From positions 41,068,001-41,132,000 of the forward strand of contig NC_037090.1 of NCBI RefSeq assembly GCF_002994745.2: a stretch of 64,000 nt of DNA, read 5' to 3'. A program made the translations under genes and the position numbers. Positions 23,680 through 36,497 of this stretch are shown here, piece by piece. How positions within the stretch are numbered: the first letter of the stretch is position 1; every line of letters starts with the position of its first letter. Origin of the DNA: Rosa chinensis (taxonomy: Eukaryota; Streptophyta; Magnoliopsida; Rosales; Rosaceae). The notes beneath the pieces were generated by a model. The model was not told where the DNA came from, did not search any database, and saw nothing but the letters and a program-made list of their open reading frames with translations.

Positions 23680-25867
23680 TGATAGGAGCATTTTAATGCG
23701 ATGTTTTAATTGTTATTTCCTCATATTTACTTAGTTATTTCCTTAATTGAATCCTTCTTGTTTAGGAAAGTTACTATTTTTAGGAAGTTTCTATTTTTAG
23801 TAATAGTTTCTATTTTCAGGTCCATGGAGCAAACAAAGTTGAAATGAGCTCAAAAAGAGAAAGAAAAGCTAGGGAACATTGGAGAGAGCTGAGACAAGGC
23901 ACAAGGACAGCATAAATGAGCTGAAACGAAGATATGAAGTTTTCCTGGTCCAGCCAGGAAATCCTTATTCAACCAAGAAATCCTGTTCAGAAGAGGAAAC
24001 TTTGTCAAGCAAGACTCCTGAGCCAACCAGGAAGCATGATCGAAGAAATGAAGAGAAATGGTGGAATTTGAAGAGTCCTGGAGGCACTAGGAGACCTCAT
24101 GCCTTGAAGATGACACATGAAGGCCCAAGAATCTTTAAGATTAATTATGGATTTCGGCAAAAAAGAGACAAGCCCAACTAATTTGGGTTGTTGGACGTAA
24201 GGAAGATATTTTTGGGAATTAAATCTGATTTTGCCGTGGGAAATCATGAAGATAATGTGAAAAATCAAGAAGAAATCAAGGAAAAATGTTGGAGATATTC
24301 TAGGGAGAGTTTCATGGGATTGTGCAACAAGAAAAAGCTCAAAACAAGTCCACATTCATTCCTAAATCCCCTCAATATATTTTGGACAAAAATAAGGAAT
24401 AAAATCTATATTTTGTCACGAAAATCAACAGAAAATAAAGGGTGGATGTTAAAGATAAGGCCATGGAGAGATTTAAGGGAGAAAAAGTTCAAAATGTGTC
24501 CAAAATGAAGAAGAAAATCAGATTAAATCCATATGTATTTCAGTAAAAATATATTTTAAAGGATTATGGACTTATTTTGAAGGCTTTCAATTGGTTGGGT
24601 GACACAACAATGCAGACATAGCGCTATGTGATTGGTTGAAGCTATGTGGAATTATTAAACAATTCTTTGGAAAAATAAAAGAAGATTCATGAAGCTTGGA
24701 GAACAAGTTCACGTCCCCTATATATACTCCCCCTAGCTTGATGTTTTAAACACCATTTAATTCAAAAAATCACTCCATAACGTCAAGTCTCCCTCTTTCC
24801 ATTCTCTAGTTGCAAAGTTTTGCGTTTTCGAGCAAGGAGAGGAAGATGAGGAAGGAGCCATGAAGATCATATCCTCCATCATCCACCTTGAAGGCTTGCT
24901 TCCAAGATTCAAGATCCAACCATCAAGATCTCCATCTCCATCTCCACTCACGGTGTAATTCATTCTTTTTCCTTGTAATCTTTTGATTTCCTTGTTTGAT
25001 TTCATATGAATTTGTTTCTAGTTAACAATAACGTTTAGGGCAAAGTTTAAGCCTAATTTCTATGTTTAAATAAAGTTTTCGAATTCTATGATTGCGATTC
25101 TAAGTTGCTTATGTGAGTTTGTTCGATTGAATTTGCTTTACAGAAAACTTTTATATGTTTATCTTATTTGGGTCGACACTTATAGGATTTCCATGTAATT
25201 GGTGCTAGATTTAGGTAAACGATTCACCTAATAGTTTTGTGAATCTAAATCACAAGTAGTAAAGGCTTTGGACAAAGGTCGAATTCAATTGAAGAGGATT
25301 GCAAATAGGTGAACTTATTCATAACTAGGTTGTGCACTTAAGTTGATAACCTTTCTCTATGCTTCATGCATTGAACATGTTTTGATTAGCTAGCTTTCTA
25401 GACTATGATTGCATGGTTAATAGGATTGATCTAGGTGCTTTCACTTAGGTTAATTAGTAAAGGAAAGTAAAATATGGGAAATCATTTGCGTCAAATGTTT
25501 CACATGATCAACTTCTTTCTCATGACTTAGATGATCAATTATAGGATCAAATTTGATTACATGGAGTTGGCTTTGATCTTTGTTTCTTACGTTTCATTCT
25601 TGTACATGTGTTTTTACATTTTGTTTCTTTTATTTATTTCAATTTTCGAAACCCTAATGTTAAAAACCCCCTTATTTTGTTATTTTGTATATATCCTTTA
25701 ATTTATTTATTTTTGTAAATATTATACTTTGTATTTTTATTAATTCTTTATTTATTTTTGCAATTACAAGTGTACCCTCAATCCCCAGCTAGAACGATCT
25801 CTACTTATTCTATATTGACAACTACATTTTTGCAGGGTTAAATTGCGCGCTTCTTTTTAGCGTATCA
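23680..25867 (+). mobile_element. LARD-family LTR, complete (2188 bp)
   Basis: Runs from TGATAGGAGCATTTTAATGC to CTTTTTAGCGTATCA. It is preceded by a purine tract (as a 3' LTR) but followed by ATTTTTG, the first bases of the leader/primer site (as a 5' LTR). It therefore sits between two internal regions. No TSD was recognised. Confidence 0.88.
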
Positions 25868-26640
25868 ATTTTTGCTATAGGTTCAACTCTTATAACTCAT
25901 CTCCACAGATCAAAGGCTGTCCCATCTTAAGGATCAAGAAGGTCTTACTAAGGGTTGTAATGGGGCTAAGGCTCAAGGTTTTAAGAATTGAAAGGTAAGA
26001 AATTTAACAAAGTGTCCTAAAAACCTAGCAGAGCTCATGTTGATGTAGAGACTTCTAGAAAGCCACCAAGGCAAAACGTCACTCTCATGAGGCTTTATAA
26101 AAAGGGCCTAATGTCTTCATTCTAAACTCCCTTTGACTCTAGTGAATTGGACAACGACCAAATTTTTCAATAGTGGCCTTCAATTCAAAACAATCTCCAA
26201 ACTCACCAAGTATGGGGGACTAAAATCCATAGACATATATATATTTTTTTCTTTTCTTTTGCCGCAGACAGTATTTTTTTATCTTTTTTTTTTCAGCATT
26301 TCTTTTTTCACGGCTTTCACATAATTTTCTTTCATAGACAAGTCTACCCCCACACTTGAACTTTCATCTCTTCTCAATCTTCATCGCTAACGCCAAAACC
26401 ATGTAGTAAGTCTCAAAAGATAGCTCCACTAAGTTTTTAGAACAATGGGTAGGATTGTAACTATACTAAGGTTTAGGGTTCAGGATTTTAAGGGTGATGA
26501 AAGAAAAGGTTTAACGTAGGCTCGAAGGGGTTTATCTAGGGGAGTCCCACGAGGGTACAAATAGGGACACATGCTATATTTGGCAATGGTGGTAATTCCT
26601 ATGGTGCCACTTTGTGACAAACAAGGGATTTATATTTTTG
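25868..26640 (-). mobile_element. Inverted LARD-type internal fragment
   Basis: Reverse-complement match to the region about 22400-23190, including the TTGGACAACGACCAAATTTT and CAAGTATGGGGGACTAAAAT blocks. It joins the LTR at 25867 after seven leader bases and breaks near 26640-26665 where a plus-strand LTR piece begins. Confidence 0.72.
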
Positions 26641-27740
26641 TGTTTTATTGTGAGTCATAAAATTCACAATAAACGTCAAAACTCTCTCCATCCTCTAGTG
26701 CAAGCTCCACGGTTTTCAAGCAAGGAAGAAGAAGAGAAGAAGGAGCCGTGAGCATCATCATCCATTGTCCACCTTGAAGACTTGCTTCCAAGATTCAAGC
26801 TTCCAACGTCAACACCTTCATCCCCATCTCCATCTCACAGTGTAATTCGCCCTCTTTCTTTGTAACCTTGTTTGATTTTCGTTGGAATTGTTTCTAGTTG
26901 ACAACAATGTATAAATAAAGTTTAAATCCAAATTCTTATGATTGAATGAAATTTTTGATTCCTATGATTGTGATTCTATAGTTGCTTATGTGAGACTGTT
27001 CAATTAAATTTTCTTGATTGATAACTTTTACGTGTTTATCTTATTTGGGTCGACACTTATAGGATTTGCATGTAATTGGTGCTAGATTTAGGTAAACAAT
27101 TCACCTAATAGTTTTGTGAACCTATTTCAAAAGTAGTAAAGGCTTTGGACAAAGGTCGAATTCAATTGAAGAGGATTGCAAATAGATTAACTTATTCATA
27201 CTAGGTTGTGCACTTAAGTTGATAACCTTTCTCTATGCTTCTTGCGTTGAACATGTCTTGATTAGCTAGCTTTCTAGACTTTGATTGCATGTTTAATAGG
27301 ATTAATCTAGGTGCTTTCACTTAGATTAATTAGTAAAGGAAAGTAAAATATGGAAAATCATTTGCTTTGAATGTTTCACATGATCAACTTCTTTCTCATG
27401 ACTTAGACGATCAATTGTAGGATTTGAATTGAGTTTGATTATATGGAATTGGTTTTGATCTTTGTTTCTTACGTTTCATTCTTGTACATGTGTTTTTGTA
27501 TTTTCTTTCTTTTATTTATTTTAATTTTTGAAACCCTAATTCTTAAATCCCTCTTTTATTTAGTTATTTGTATATATTTTTGTAAGTATTACACTTTTTA
27601 TTTATTTTAATTCTTTATTTGTTTTACAATGACAGGTGTACCCTCAATCCTCGGTTAGAACGATCCCTATTTACCATATACTAACGATGACATTTTTCAG
27701 GGTTAAATTATACGCTTGCTTTTAAGCGTATCAATTTTTG
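26641..27740 (+). mobile_element. 3' half of a LARD-family LTR, plus strand
   Basis: Corresponds to the distal half of the LTR at 23680-25867, ending AGCGTATCA at 27733 and followed by ATTTTTG, then abruptly by the 5' LTR of the chromovirus-like element. The left border near 26665 is a break, not an LTR end. Confidence 0.78.
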
Positions 27741-27875
27741 CCCCGAATCCTACTATGCCGAAACAGTTACTCTGCATACTAGGCGAATGAAATTGAAGGG
27801 CCCAGGGGAAAAGTACATAAAAACGTTAGCGTGAGTGGACAAAAATAAGTAATTGTAAAGAAAAACGAGTTTTAT

Positions 27876-29952
27876 TGTGATGCCCCGGAAATTCGTATTT
27901 ATTTTTCGAGGATTTTCCGGAATTTAAATTGTGGGTATCGGACGGTTTCGTGGCTCATGCATGGAGCAGAAGTGTTTCGGGCGAGTAATTATTCAGGAAG
28001 CGTCGTTTTAGGGGGCGCAAGGGTTGACTTTTTATTCATTAGGATTCTCCAAAGACTTCCTTCACAAAAGTTGTAGAGCACGTCGATACGAGTGCGTGGA
28101 CATGCGGAACACGAGAATCGGAGTTCGTATGAAGAAGTTATGGGCTTCGGAAAAACTTTCCATTTTGGTATAGAAGGATGAAATTTTCCGGAAATTGCAA
28201 AGAAGGCCAGATTTCCAATACGGAAACCCAGCTCTAACTCTTCTCTCCCGAGCCCGGTTTCTCCTCTCCACTTCTCCGGCGTCATTCACGCTCCTCTGGC
28301 CACCGTTTGCTTCGATTCAAAAGTGGGTTTTGCTCGCCTCAATCCCCTCTAGAGGTCTGTGGAAGGATTGAAGAGAGATTTGAGCTGTGGGGGGAGCTAC
28401 ATCGACTGGAAGTGGCCGCTTCGGGGATGAAATCACCTTGATCGGAGTCGGAGATTCCGGCCACCTTTGCCGGTGATTCTTGAGGGCTTTTGAAGCTCAT
28501 AGGACGTTGATGTTTCTCCCAAAGCGGCTTGGGACGATTTCACTTGTGGAGGACGAATCGAAGCTTTGAAATTCTAGGGTTCATCGAATTTCAGATGTTG
28601 CGAGGTACTTGACGAGGTATCCTTGGACGGTTGTTTTGTGGTGTGGCTGCCTTGTTCTGTATTAAAGACGCAGCAGGAGTTTCGAGGTGAGTAATCTCAC
28701 GATGTTCATTCATGAACGGGTTCACCATATTGTTTTGAGAGTTATTTAGTTAACTGCAAACTATAGTTGGTATTAGTAGGCATTCCTGAGCGGATGACTA
28801 CGTATATATATAATTACGTGAAATGTATATGTATTGGTGGGTTTGTGGATTGTGAATACAATATGCATGAGATGATGTTTTTTATTGTTTTGGGTTGTGG
28901 CTTTTGGAAAACAAATGATTGTGGAAATGTTGATTTCGATTTGTTTCGAAAAGCATTGAGATTTGTGTATTTGTGGAACATTTCAGTTCGCGGGTGGTTT
29001 ATTTAAATGTGGGTCTTGTACCGGGAGTAATTGATAGGGATCAATTACGGGGAATCTTTTATTTTAGATTCGTGTAACATTTTGGGTCCAGTGCGACTCC
29101 TTTAATGTTTTGGTATTTATACCGTGGATCCAAAGACTTACGAGTTGAGGATCGCGGATCACAAAATGTGATCATGGGTGGAAAATTGGGACTTCACGCC
29201 TTTGGCCGGGTTTGTGGATATGATCAGTTAGAGCTCTAGTCTGTCCACCGTGCTTTGTTTCTTGATTGAAACGTGAATCGTGTGAGTTTATCTCGTGATT
29301 TGTGTGGGTTTATCCCGTGCTTTGTTTCTTGATTGAAACGTGAATCGTGTGAGTTTATCTCGTGATTTGTGTGGGTTTATCCCGTGCTTTGTTTATTGAT
29401 TTAAACGTGATTTGGGTGAGTTTATCTCGTGATTTGTGTGGGTTTATCCTGTGATTTGTTTATTGATTTAAACGTGATGCGTGTGAGTTATTCTCGTGAT
29501 TGGTGTGAGTTGTGTGTGCTTTGAGTTACTCATATAGGCTTGCAAAAGCTTACCGGATTTGTTGTGTGGCAACCCAGTGCACCATTCAAACGGTGTAAGG
29601 GTTAATCCTGCAGGTCAGGATAATCGTGGCTGAAGTTGGGGTTGCATACTTGCAGCTAAACTGTAGGAAGCAAATCTTGTGACTTTACCGTTATTTGGAC
29701 TTCCGTTGTAGTGAGCTCTGAGGAGCATTTACGTTTTATCTTTTTGTTGACAATTTAATTCGTAAGCTTGTGTAATATATAACTCTATGGAGCGAGTGTA
29801 TATTAATTTTGAGGGATCAGGGCATCAGTATGTACTTGGTTTAAAGGGAAAAAGATTCCAGGTATTTTGTATTGATGACTGAACGTTCATGCATGTATAA
29901 TTATTGGATTATATATATCGATTTTCATGTGTGTAAAATCAGGGGCGTGACA
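27876..29952 (+). mobile_element. Solo LTR, family F2, copy 2 (2077 bp)
   Basis: TGTGATGCCCC to GGGGCGTGACA with perfect TSDs TTTAT at 27871-27875 and 29953-29957. It lacks the 27-bp minisatellite of the other two copies and has a 67-bp repeat at the equivalent place. Confidence 0.95.
29249..29510 (+). repeat. 67-bp tandem repeat inside F2 LTR copy 2
   Basis: CGTGCTTTGTTTCTTGATTG-type units start at 29249, 29316, 29383 and about 29450, an exact 67-bp period. It lies between the same flanking LTR sequences (GAGCTCTAGTCTGTC and GGCTTGCAAAAGCTTACCG) that bracket the 27-bp repeat in the other copies. Confidence 0.9.
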
Positions 29953-30847
29953 TTTATACTTTCCTACATTTATTCCTTAAAAAAAAAAAAAAAACCGATG
30001 CATACAACAATTAAAGAAAATAATCCGAATGATATTCAGCTCAAGAAAACCAACTAGCCCCACTAGTCATAAACAACCAAGTAAAAAGATTGAAACTCCG
30101 ATGCTCAAGAAAATAAGACCAGCCCCGTTGGTTAAACAAAATCATACTAGCCCCACTAGTCAACTAACAGTAGTGTATGGGGAAGAAGTTATCAGTTACC
30201 ACCAAACGAGTAAGGCAGCCTCCTAGGCTCGGGTCGGAGCATCCCCTGCTCTGCTCAACTCACCCACAAACACAGAGTAAGCGGGGAGGAGTACTAATAG
30301 GCTAGCTAGCAATAATATAAATAAGATCACCCAGGTATGGTGGATTAAAATCGAGCGAAAATCGAAAATCAGTAAGGCTTTTCCAATATCTCGCAATGAA
30401 AACACGAGTACAATCCCAACCATACTCGGAAAATCTCATGAGAAAAAAATGAATCAACGACGTGTCCCACACACTCAGATATTCTCGAATCCATAAACCA
30501 ATAAACAAGAAATGATAGATAGATATAATTTCATCGAGAAATAATTATATTTTCCGAAATCCTCCAGAAATCACAAAATCGAAGAATAAATATATATTTA
30601 ATTCCGGAAATCAAATCGGAAAAATAACTCGTCGAAAATCATCATAAATCAAAAATCCAAGTCCGAGCAACGCAAACTCAGATCCAAAAATCATGATGGA
30701 AAACCAATCAATAAACCAAATTATAATCCGAAACCAATTCATTTCTGAAATCAATTTATAACCTGAGATCAAAATATATGCTCGATAATTGAAACGATAA
30801 ATGAGTAAATCAATAATTCAGAAAATATTTGCATGCATCATTTAAAT

Positions 30848-33561
30848 TGTTACACCCCACATCCGATTTACTCCTTTTACTGTGTTACAAGAATTACTGT
30901 ATGTTTTACCATTCGCGGTTATAGTTTTACCTTTTAGGGGGGTGGCTAGAAGTTGACTTTTTATGGGTTAACAATTTGAGAAAATTTGCTTTACGTAAGT
31001 TGTAGGGGACGTTAAACCGAGTCCGTGGACATGTGGTACACTTAAATCGGAGTTCGTATGTGAAAGTTATAGCTTAAATTATGGAAGTTACTGTTCATGG
31101 TAATAAAAATATATATATGGAAAGTTACCACTGTAGGTTTCCATTTTCGGAAACCCACGGTAACTCTCCCTTTGCTCTCCCCCGATCTCTTCCTCCCTCA
31201 TTTTCGCCGGTTTCTTCTTCCCCTAAATTCTCCGCCATCCGGCCATCAATCGGTGGACAACCGGCCACCACAAGGTCGCCTCTTCTCCCTTCCCACGCTG
31301 GTGCCCTTGGATTTCAACGATTTGGCTGAGAAACCTCAAATCTAAGCAAGAACCATTACAGCTGCAGTTTGGCTTCTTCCGGCAATTCCTTCATTTCCGG
31401 CCATCTCCGACCACCAAACCTAGTCTAATAGGGGCGCCTCGAGTCGGTGATCGTTTGCCCTCAAGTTTCTAGCTCCAATTTACCGTGTGGAGGACGAATT
31501 GAAGGAAATTTCAAACCTAGGGTTTGAAATTTCTGGGTTTTTCTTCACCGGCCATTTTCGAGCGTTTAAAGGTAAAATTGGAATGTGTTGTAGTTGAGAA
31601 AATTATTGGGTCTGTTGTGATGTTGCTGTGGCTAGAATTTGGTGGCAATCAGAGGTAGTGGTCGCCGGCGCGTGGGCCCCACGCCCGGCCACTGTGGGTG
31701 GCGCGTGGTGGCGCGTAGAGCTGAGTTTTAATTACTGTTTTGGCTCCAAAAATCCTATAATGATTGTAGAATTTTATACATGAAGTTTGGTGGAAATTGG
31801 AGGAATTACGAATTGAGTACAAATGGTTAATTATCGATTTACGTGAATTCGATCGCCGAATTTCTTTCGAATTCACTTTAGAATTTATATATATCGATGA
31901 ACGAATATTATTGGAGTATTATGGATAGATTTAATTTGAATTAAGGAGTTGGATTTTGAAGGGGGGTGTTATGAATTTCAATTTCTAATTATCGTAAAGT
32001 TAATTTCCGTCCTGTAAATATATTTTTACGAGTGCTATTCGTACAGGACGAGAGCAATCTTTGTACGAGGAAAATTCTGAGCGACGTCAGGATTGACCAT
32101 ATACTGTGAGTGGACTTTTATTTTCAAAGAATGATGCATGCATTTATTTATTTGTTTCTGAGATGATAATTTGTTCATCGTATTACTTTCTCGAGCATAT
32201 GGTTATTTTCGGAAATGGTTTTGGATATTTGATTATTTGAAGATTTTATGGCGTGCGGGGTCACGTCATTGGATTATACTTATCTTCTCTTATTTATTTA
32301 TTTCCGATGTGATTTCCGGAATTATACTATTTATATTATATTTATATTCGTCGATTTAAGACTTTTAAGAGATTTTCGAAATGAGATTTCGATGGAGTTA
32401 GTCTTCATATTTATTTATCTCCTATTTATTTTTGAACTTGAGATTATCTTGGCGTGTGGGACACGTCGTTGGAAATCCATTTGCGAGAGTTGGGGAAGTT
32501 TTATGGATTTATATGGTTTTCGGATTTTCTTTTGCCATACTTTGGGTGACTTATCATTGCTAGCTTTGATCTTCCGCCTTTGTGGTGAGGTGATGGGATC
32601 ACAGAAGCCCTCCGCCTTTGTGGCGCTGGTTACTGTCTCTGTGACAGTAATTCTGAAGCCCAGTATCCTATCGCTACACTTAGTGGCGTAAGGGTATATT
32701 ACGGGAGTAATGGGAGTACTTTAGCCTGGGAGGCTATCACCCGAGCCTAGGAGTCTCACTCGTATGGCTATCGTCTTCCCCTGCTCACTTTACTATTTTT
32801 GACTAGCGGGGCTAGTTCGATTTCCGTTTAACCAGCGGGGCTGGTCTTATTTTTCTTGAGTACCGGAGTTTCAATCTATTCATTTAGTTTGTGACTAGCG
32901 GGGCTAGTCGGTTTTTCTTGTACAGAACTTCTCTTGTTTTGTTTTCCTTAAACATTGCATGCATCGGGAGTTTATAGAGAAATAATTAGGGAAAGTATAA
33001 ATTCCTTTGTTTAAAATTGTTTATTTTTGTCCACTCACGCTAACGTGTTTTTCAATACTTTTCCCCTGGGCTCTTCTGTTTCAAATGCCCAGTTTACAGT
33101 ATTGCTGCTCGGCGTTCAGGAGTGAGCCACAGTGACCGCATCCGCTTCCGTCATCATATTTCGTAGGTTACCTATTTAACCTACTGTACTCTATGTTAAT
33201 TTACGTTCTTAGAATTGCTCTGATTACTATGGGATTGGTGACCCAGATTTGTAATGAATTATATTTGAGGTCTACGACCTACTTTGTGAATTGTAGTATC
33301 TTAAATCTTGGAGTTTCTTAGACTTGAAGTACTTGATACACTATTCTTATTTTTGGGCTTGAGTTGGTTGAATGATGGGAGCAGGGTGGCTCCAGGAGTT
33401 TGTGGTTGGATTATTAGAAGTGAAATTTGTTTTCCATAGGTTTTTGGGTTGTCCATTTTTTTAAGGGAGGTTATGCCGAAATTTTTAGTAAACCTTCTTT
33501 AAAAGTGGGTCCCGCAGGGCCACTTCGGATTCCACCCTGGAATCCGGGGCGGATCTTGTCA
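30848..33561 (+). mobile_element. Solo LTR, family F3 (2714 bp)
   Basis: TGTTACACCCC to GATCTTGTCA with perfect TSDs TAAAT at 30843-30847 and 33562-33566. It is the same broad family as its host LTR but in opposite orientation. The stretch near 32248-32691 is open but matches the copy at 49520-52198 as LTR DNA. Confidence 0.94.
32802..32907 (+). promoter_or_regulatory. Three GGG-loop hairpins in F3 LTR
   Basis: ACTAGC-GGG-GCTAGT (32802-32816), ACCAGC-GGG-GCTGGT (32831-32845) and ACTAGC-GGG-GCTAGT (32893-32907). The second has a paired T-A to C-G change. The cluster recurs at 51492-51603 and, in reverse, near 30053-30170. Role unknown; an RNA structure in the LTR transcript is inference. Confidence 0.6.
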
Positions 33562-33967
33562 TAAATCAATGGTCCACTTATAGTATACAACTAACATGGC
33601 CAAGCGTAAGGATCCTCATCGAGCAATGGGTTGGTACTTCGTCCTGTACAAAATTATATTATGTAAACGACAAATTGACAATTAACTACGATTCTAAAAT
33701 GAAACCTGAAACCCCACGTAAACCCAACATCTCCATTTCTTTCCGGATTCAACCCAAACTTAACCACTAATATCAATCCATCGATTAAAGTATTCCATAG
33801 CGGGAACAAGGGAAATCCGAAGGTTGGATTCCCATAAATCGACATCCGAAACTCCAACTTCAGAAATTCACAATCTATATCAAACTTCTCCAATTTTCAC
33901 CAAAATCATATCTACAAAATCTACAACTCATAAATAATTTACCTAGCTAAAAACAGAAGCCAAAATC

Positions 33968-35657
33968 CGATGCGGCTAAAATAGCCTCACAATTTAACAC
34001 TGCAAAATGTAGTTGTCAGTATAGGATAAGCAGGGATCGTTCAGTCCAGGGATTGTAGGGTACACCTACACAAAAATGTCAATTAACAAATAAAAGAATA
34101 AAATGGGGGGTTGTGAATTTTGGTTCCTAATCTACTTAAAATAAAAACAAAACAAATAAACCTATATACAATGATCAACTTCCCAAACCTAGACCAATAT
34201 CACTCGGAAATTACTAAGTGTAAAAACAGAAAATCCATTTCAACATGCTACAAAAATGTGCCCATCTTAAATGCCTAGATAAGAGCTTAAATGAAAAGCC
34301 TCAGGGGATCAATCCATTTATCTGATTCGTTCTAATGTAGGCTTGGATCGGAAAAGTCCTTACCAAGCCTAATACTACTAATTTTCGAAAACACTCAGCG
34401 TAATTCTCTTAACTAGTAGTATTATCTAACCCTCGAATCAACTCACACGTGCAAATTAACCATTACACATAGAATTTAACACGTAATTTCCAGAATCATT
34501 TAATCATTAAAGCATGATTTTTACTACCCGTTAGAACTAATTACTACTTGTTTAACTCAGCGTCGTAACAAATAACAATTACTCTTGGCAAATTAAGCAA
34601 ACACACGAGAACTCTCACCGTTATTCTAGCATGCAAACTTATGAACCTAACTCTGAAAATTACCTAAACACGTAAAAGGGCACAAGATTGTAACATGCAT
34701 CATAAAAGAATTCTCAAAATTAACTCAATAATAAACTGAAAATCTCAAAAATATTAATAAAAATATTCTGAAAATTTCGTGTCTCCAATTACACAACTCG
34801 CAAATTAAAACACACAAAACCGAAACAAAAATTGTAAGTAGTGTCATAGTTACACTTTGAAGCTTTCCTCAGCGACTTAGCAACACGGTGATGAACTCGT
34901 CTCTGCTATGGTAGTGGAGCATCCTTGACTCAGCGCCTAAGAGCTTCGTAGATTGATGGATGGATGGTGGTCACGGTCTTGTAGGAGATGGAGGTTTGAG
35001 GAGTGAATTGGGCAGTCTTCGAATGGTTTTTGGCCAGGAAGTCATAGGCCAGGAAATGATCTTGGCTGGGAAGTGATGCAAATTATGTTCTGGACGTTGC
35101 CTATTTATAGGGGAGCATTGGTTGGCTTTTGTCGATCATACCCTTCATCATTGGACGGATGGGATTGCATCATAATTCCTTTAATTTCCAAGCTGAAACG
35201 TCTTTCTCTTATTTATTTTCCAGTTGAAACATCTTTCTCTTTTATTCCTCACTGAAAACATCTTTCTCCTTTATTCCCCAACTGAAAACATCTTTCTCCT
35301 TTATTTCCCTTCTTCATTGCTTGGTCAAATATCTTAATTGCTTTATTTTATGACTCCATCATTGCTGTTTCCAAGAGTTCCACCAGGCAAGGTTTCCTAC
35401 AACAAGCAGGAGAATATCAGAATTTTCCAAAGAAAATAAAGGGAATTAAAATGTAAAGACCGCAAAAATAGTTGACAGTTAGGAATCCTGATCCAACTAG
35501 GATTTTTCATGAATCTTACTTTTTCCACCTATTTCACTCCAAACACTCAACAAGACTCTCAAAATGACTTAATGACTCAAAATACTAAACTAAGGGAAAA
35601 TAAGGTTAAAATGAGGCACATAATCAATAATATCGTCACACTTTTTTGCTCCTATCA
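33968..35657 (-). mobile_element. Solo LTR (1690 bp), LARD-related
   Basis: Begins CGATGCGGC and ends TTGCTCCTATCA on the plus strand, with perfect TSDs AAATC at 33963-33967 and 35658-35662. The TSD places the border at C, so the expected TG/CA terminus has one T-to-C change. It interrupts the minus-strand F3 LTR. Confidence 0.88.
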
Positions 35658-36497
35658 AAATCCTGGTTTACGCACCTCCAAGCGCCACCCACAGTGGCAG
35701 CGCGTGGGCCGGCAACCACTACCTCACTCTACCAAATTTTTTGTACAACATCATCTTAACATTTCCAACTACTTTCTCAACTGTGACAAAGTCAGAAAAT
35801 ACCTTGAAGTGGCCGGAATTCAAGTTGACCGAAAGTACCCGATTTGAACAATGAAAAAGTCAAATTGCCGATTCGTCTTCCATACTTCGATTCACTGTAA
35901 GAGACTTGGAGGGCTTCAAGGGTGTCTCAAGATGCTTCCATCAAGCCTAGTTTTGTTGCCGGAGATGGCCGGATTTGGAAGAAATTGGTGAAAAACCCTG
36001 ATTGCTATAGTAACCTCCTCAGCTCAAATTCTCTCTTCTCCAGCCAAATCACAACGACCTACTGCTGTGGGCGTGTAGAGATGGAAGAGATGGTTCCAAA
36101 AAGTTTGGTGGCGCGCTGATTGGTGGCCGGACGACGACAAATCGTTGGAAGGAGTGAAGGAGGCCGACGTCGAGAGGGGGGGGGGGGTAGGTTTCCTGAA
36201 ATGGAAATTTACCTCGGTAAAAAATCTATATATATATTTTTATATATAAATAGTAACTTTCACATTTTAGGCCATAACTTTCGCATACGAAGTCCAATTT
36301 TTACGTGCCATATATGCACGCGCTCAGTTTAACCTCCTCTACGACTTTCAAGATAGAAATTTTCTCAAAATTTGTTCTGAACAAAAAGTCAACTTTTAGG
36401 GCCACGAAACGTGTCGAACAAAGTAAAAGGTGAAAGTAATTTTCGTTTACCATCCAAATGACTAGTGAATGGGTAAATTTAGATTCGAGACGTGACA

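Larger units (their letters stand above)
16040..36497 (-). mobile_element. Chromovirus-like (Tekay/Del-type) gypsy element with nested DNA
   Basis: Boundaries TGACAGAACCC (16040) and GATGTGACA/ACGTGACA-type ends are bracketed by identical 5-bp TSDs TTCAA at 16035-16039 and 36498-36502. In element orientation the 5' LTR is 27741-36497 (with three nested solo LTRs) and the 3' LTR 16040-17130. Between them only a gag remnant is recognisable; pol is missing. The middle (18541-27740) is a mosaic of foreign LTR pieces. The matching TSD across 20 kb supports one original insertion, though rearrangement inside was heavy. Confidence 0.8.
27741..36497 (-). mobile_element. 5' LTR of the chromovirus-like element with three nested solo LTRs
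   Basis: Pieces 27741-27875, 29953-30847, 33562-33967 and 35658-36497 join into a single minus-strand F3-family LTR ending ACGTGACA, followed by TSD TTCAA. The outer 3' end is missing at 27741. Matching pieces occur in the 3' LTR (16425-16580 and 16580-17130). No gene was found. Confidence 0.8.

Noticed and set aside
32248..32691. Open frame shared with 51140-51382, a possible LTR-encoded protein
   Set aside because: The two LTRs are equally similar outside the frame, no domain is recognisable, and the start differs; DNA-level conservation explains it.
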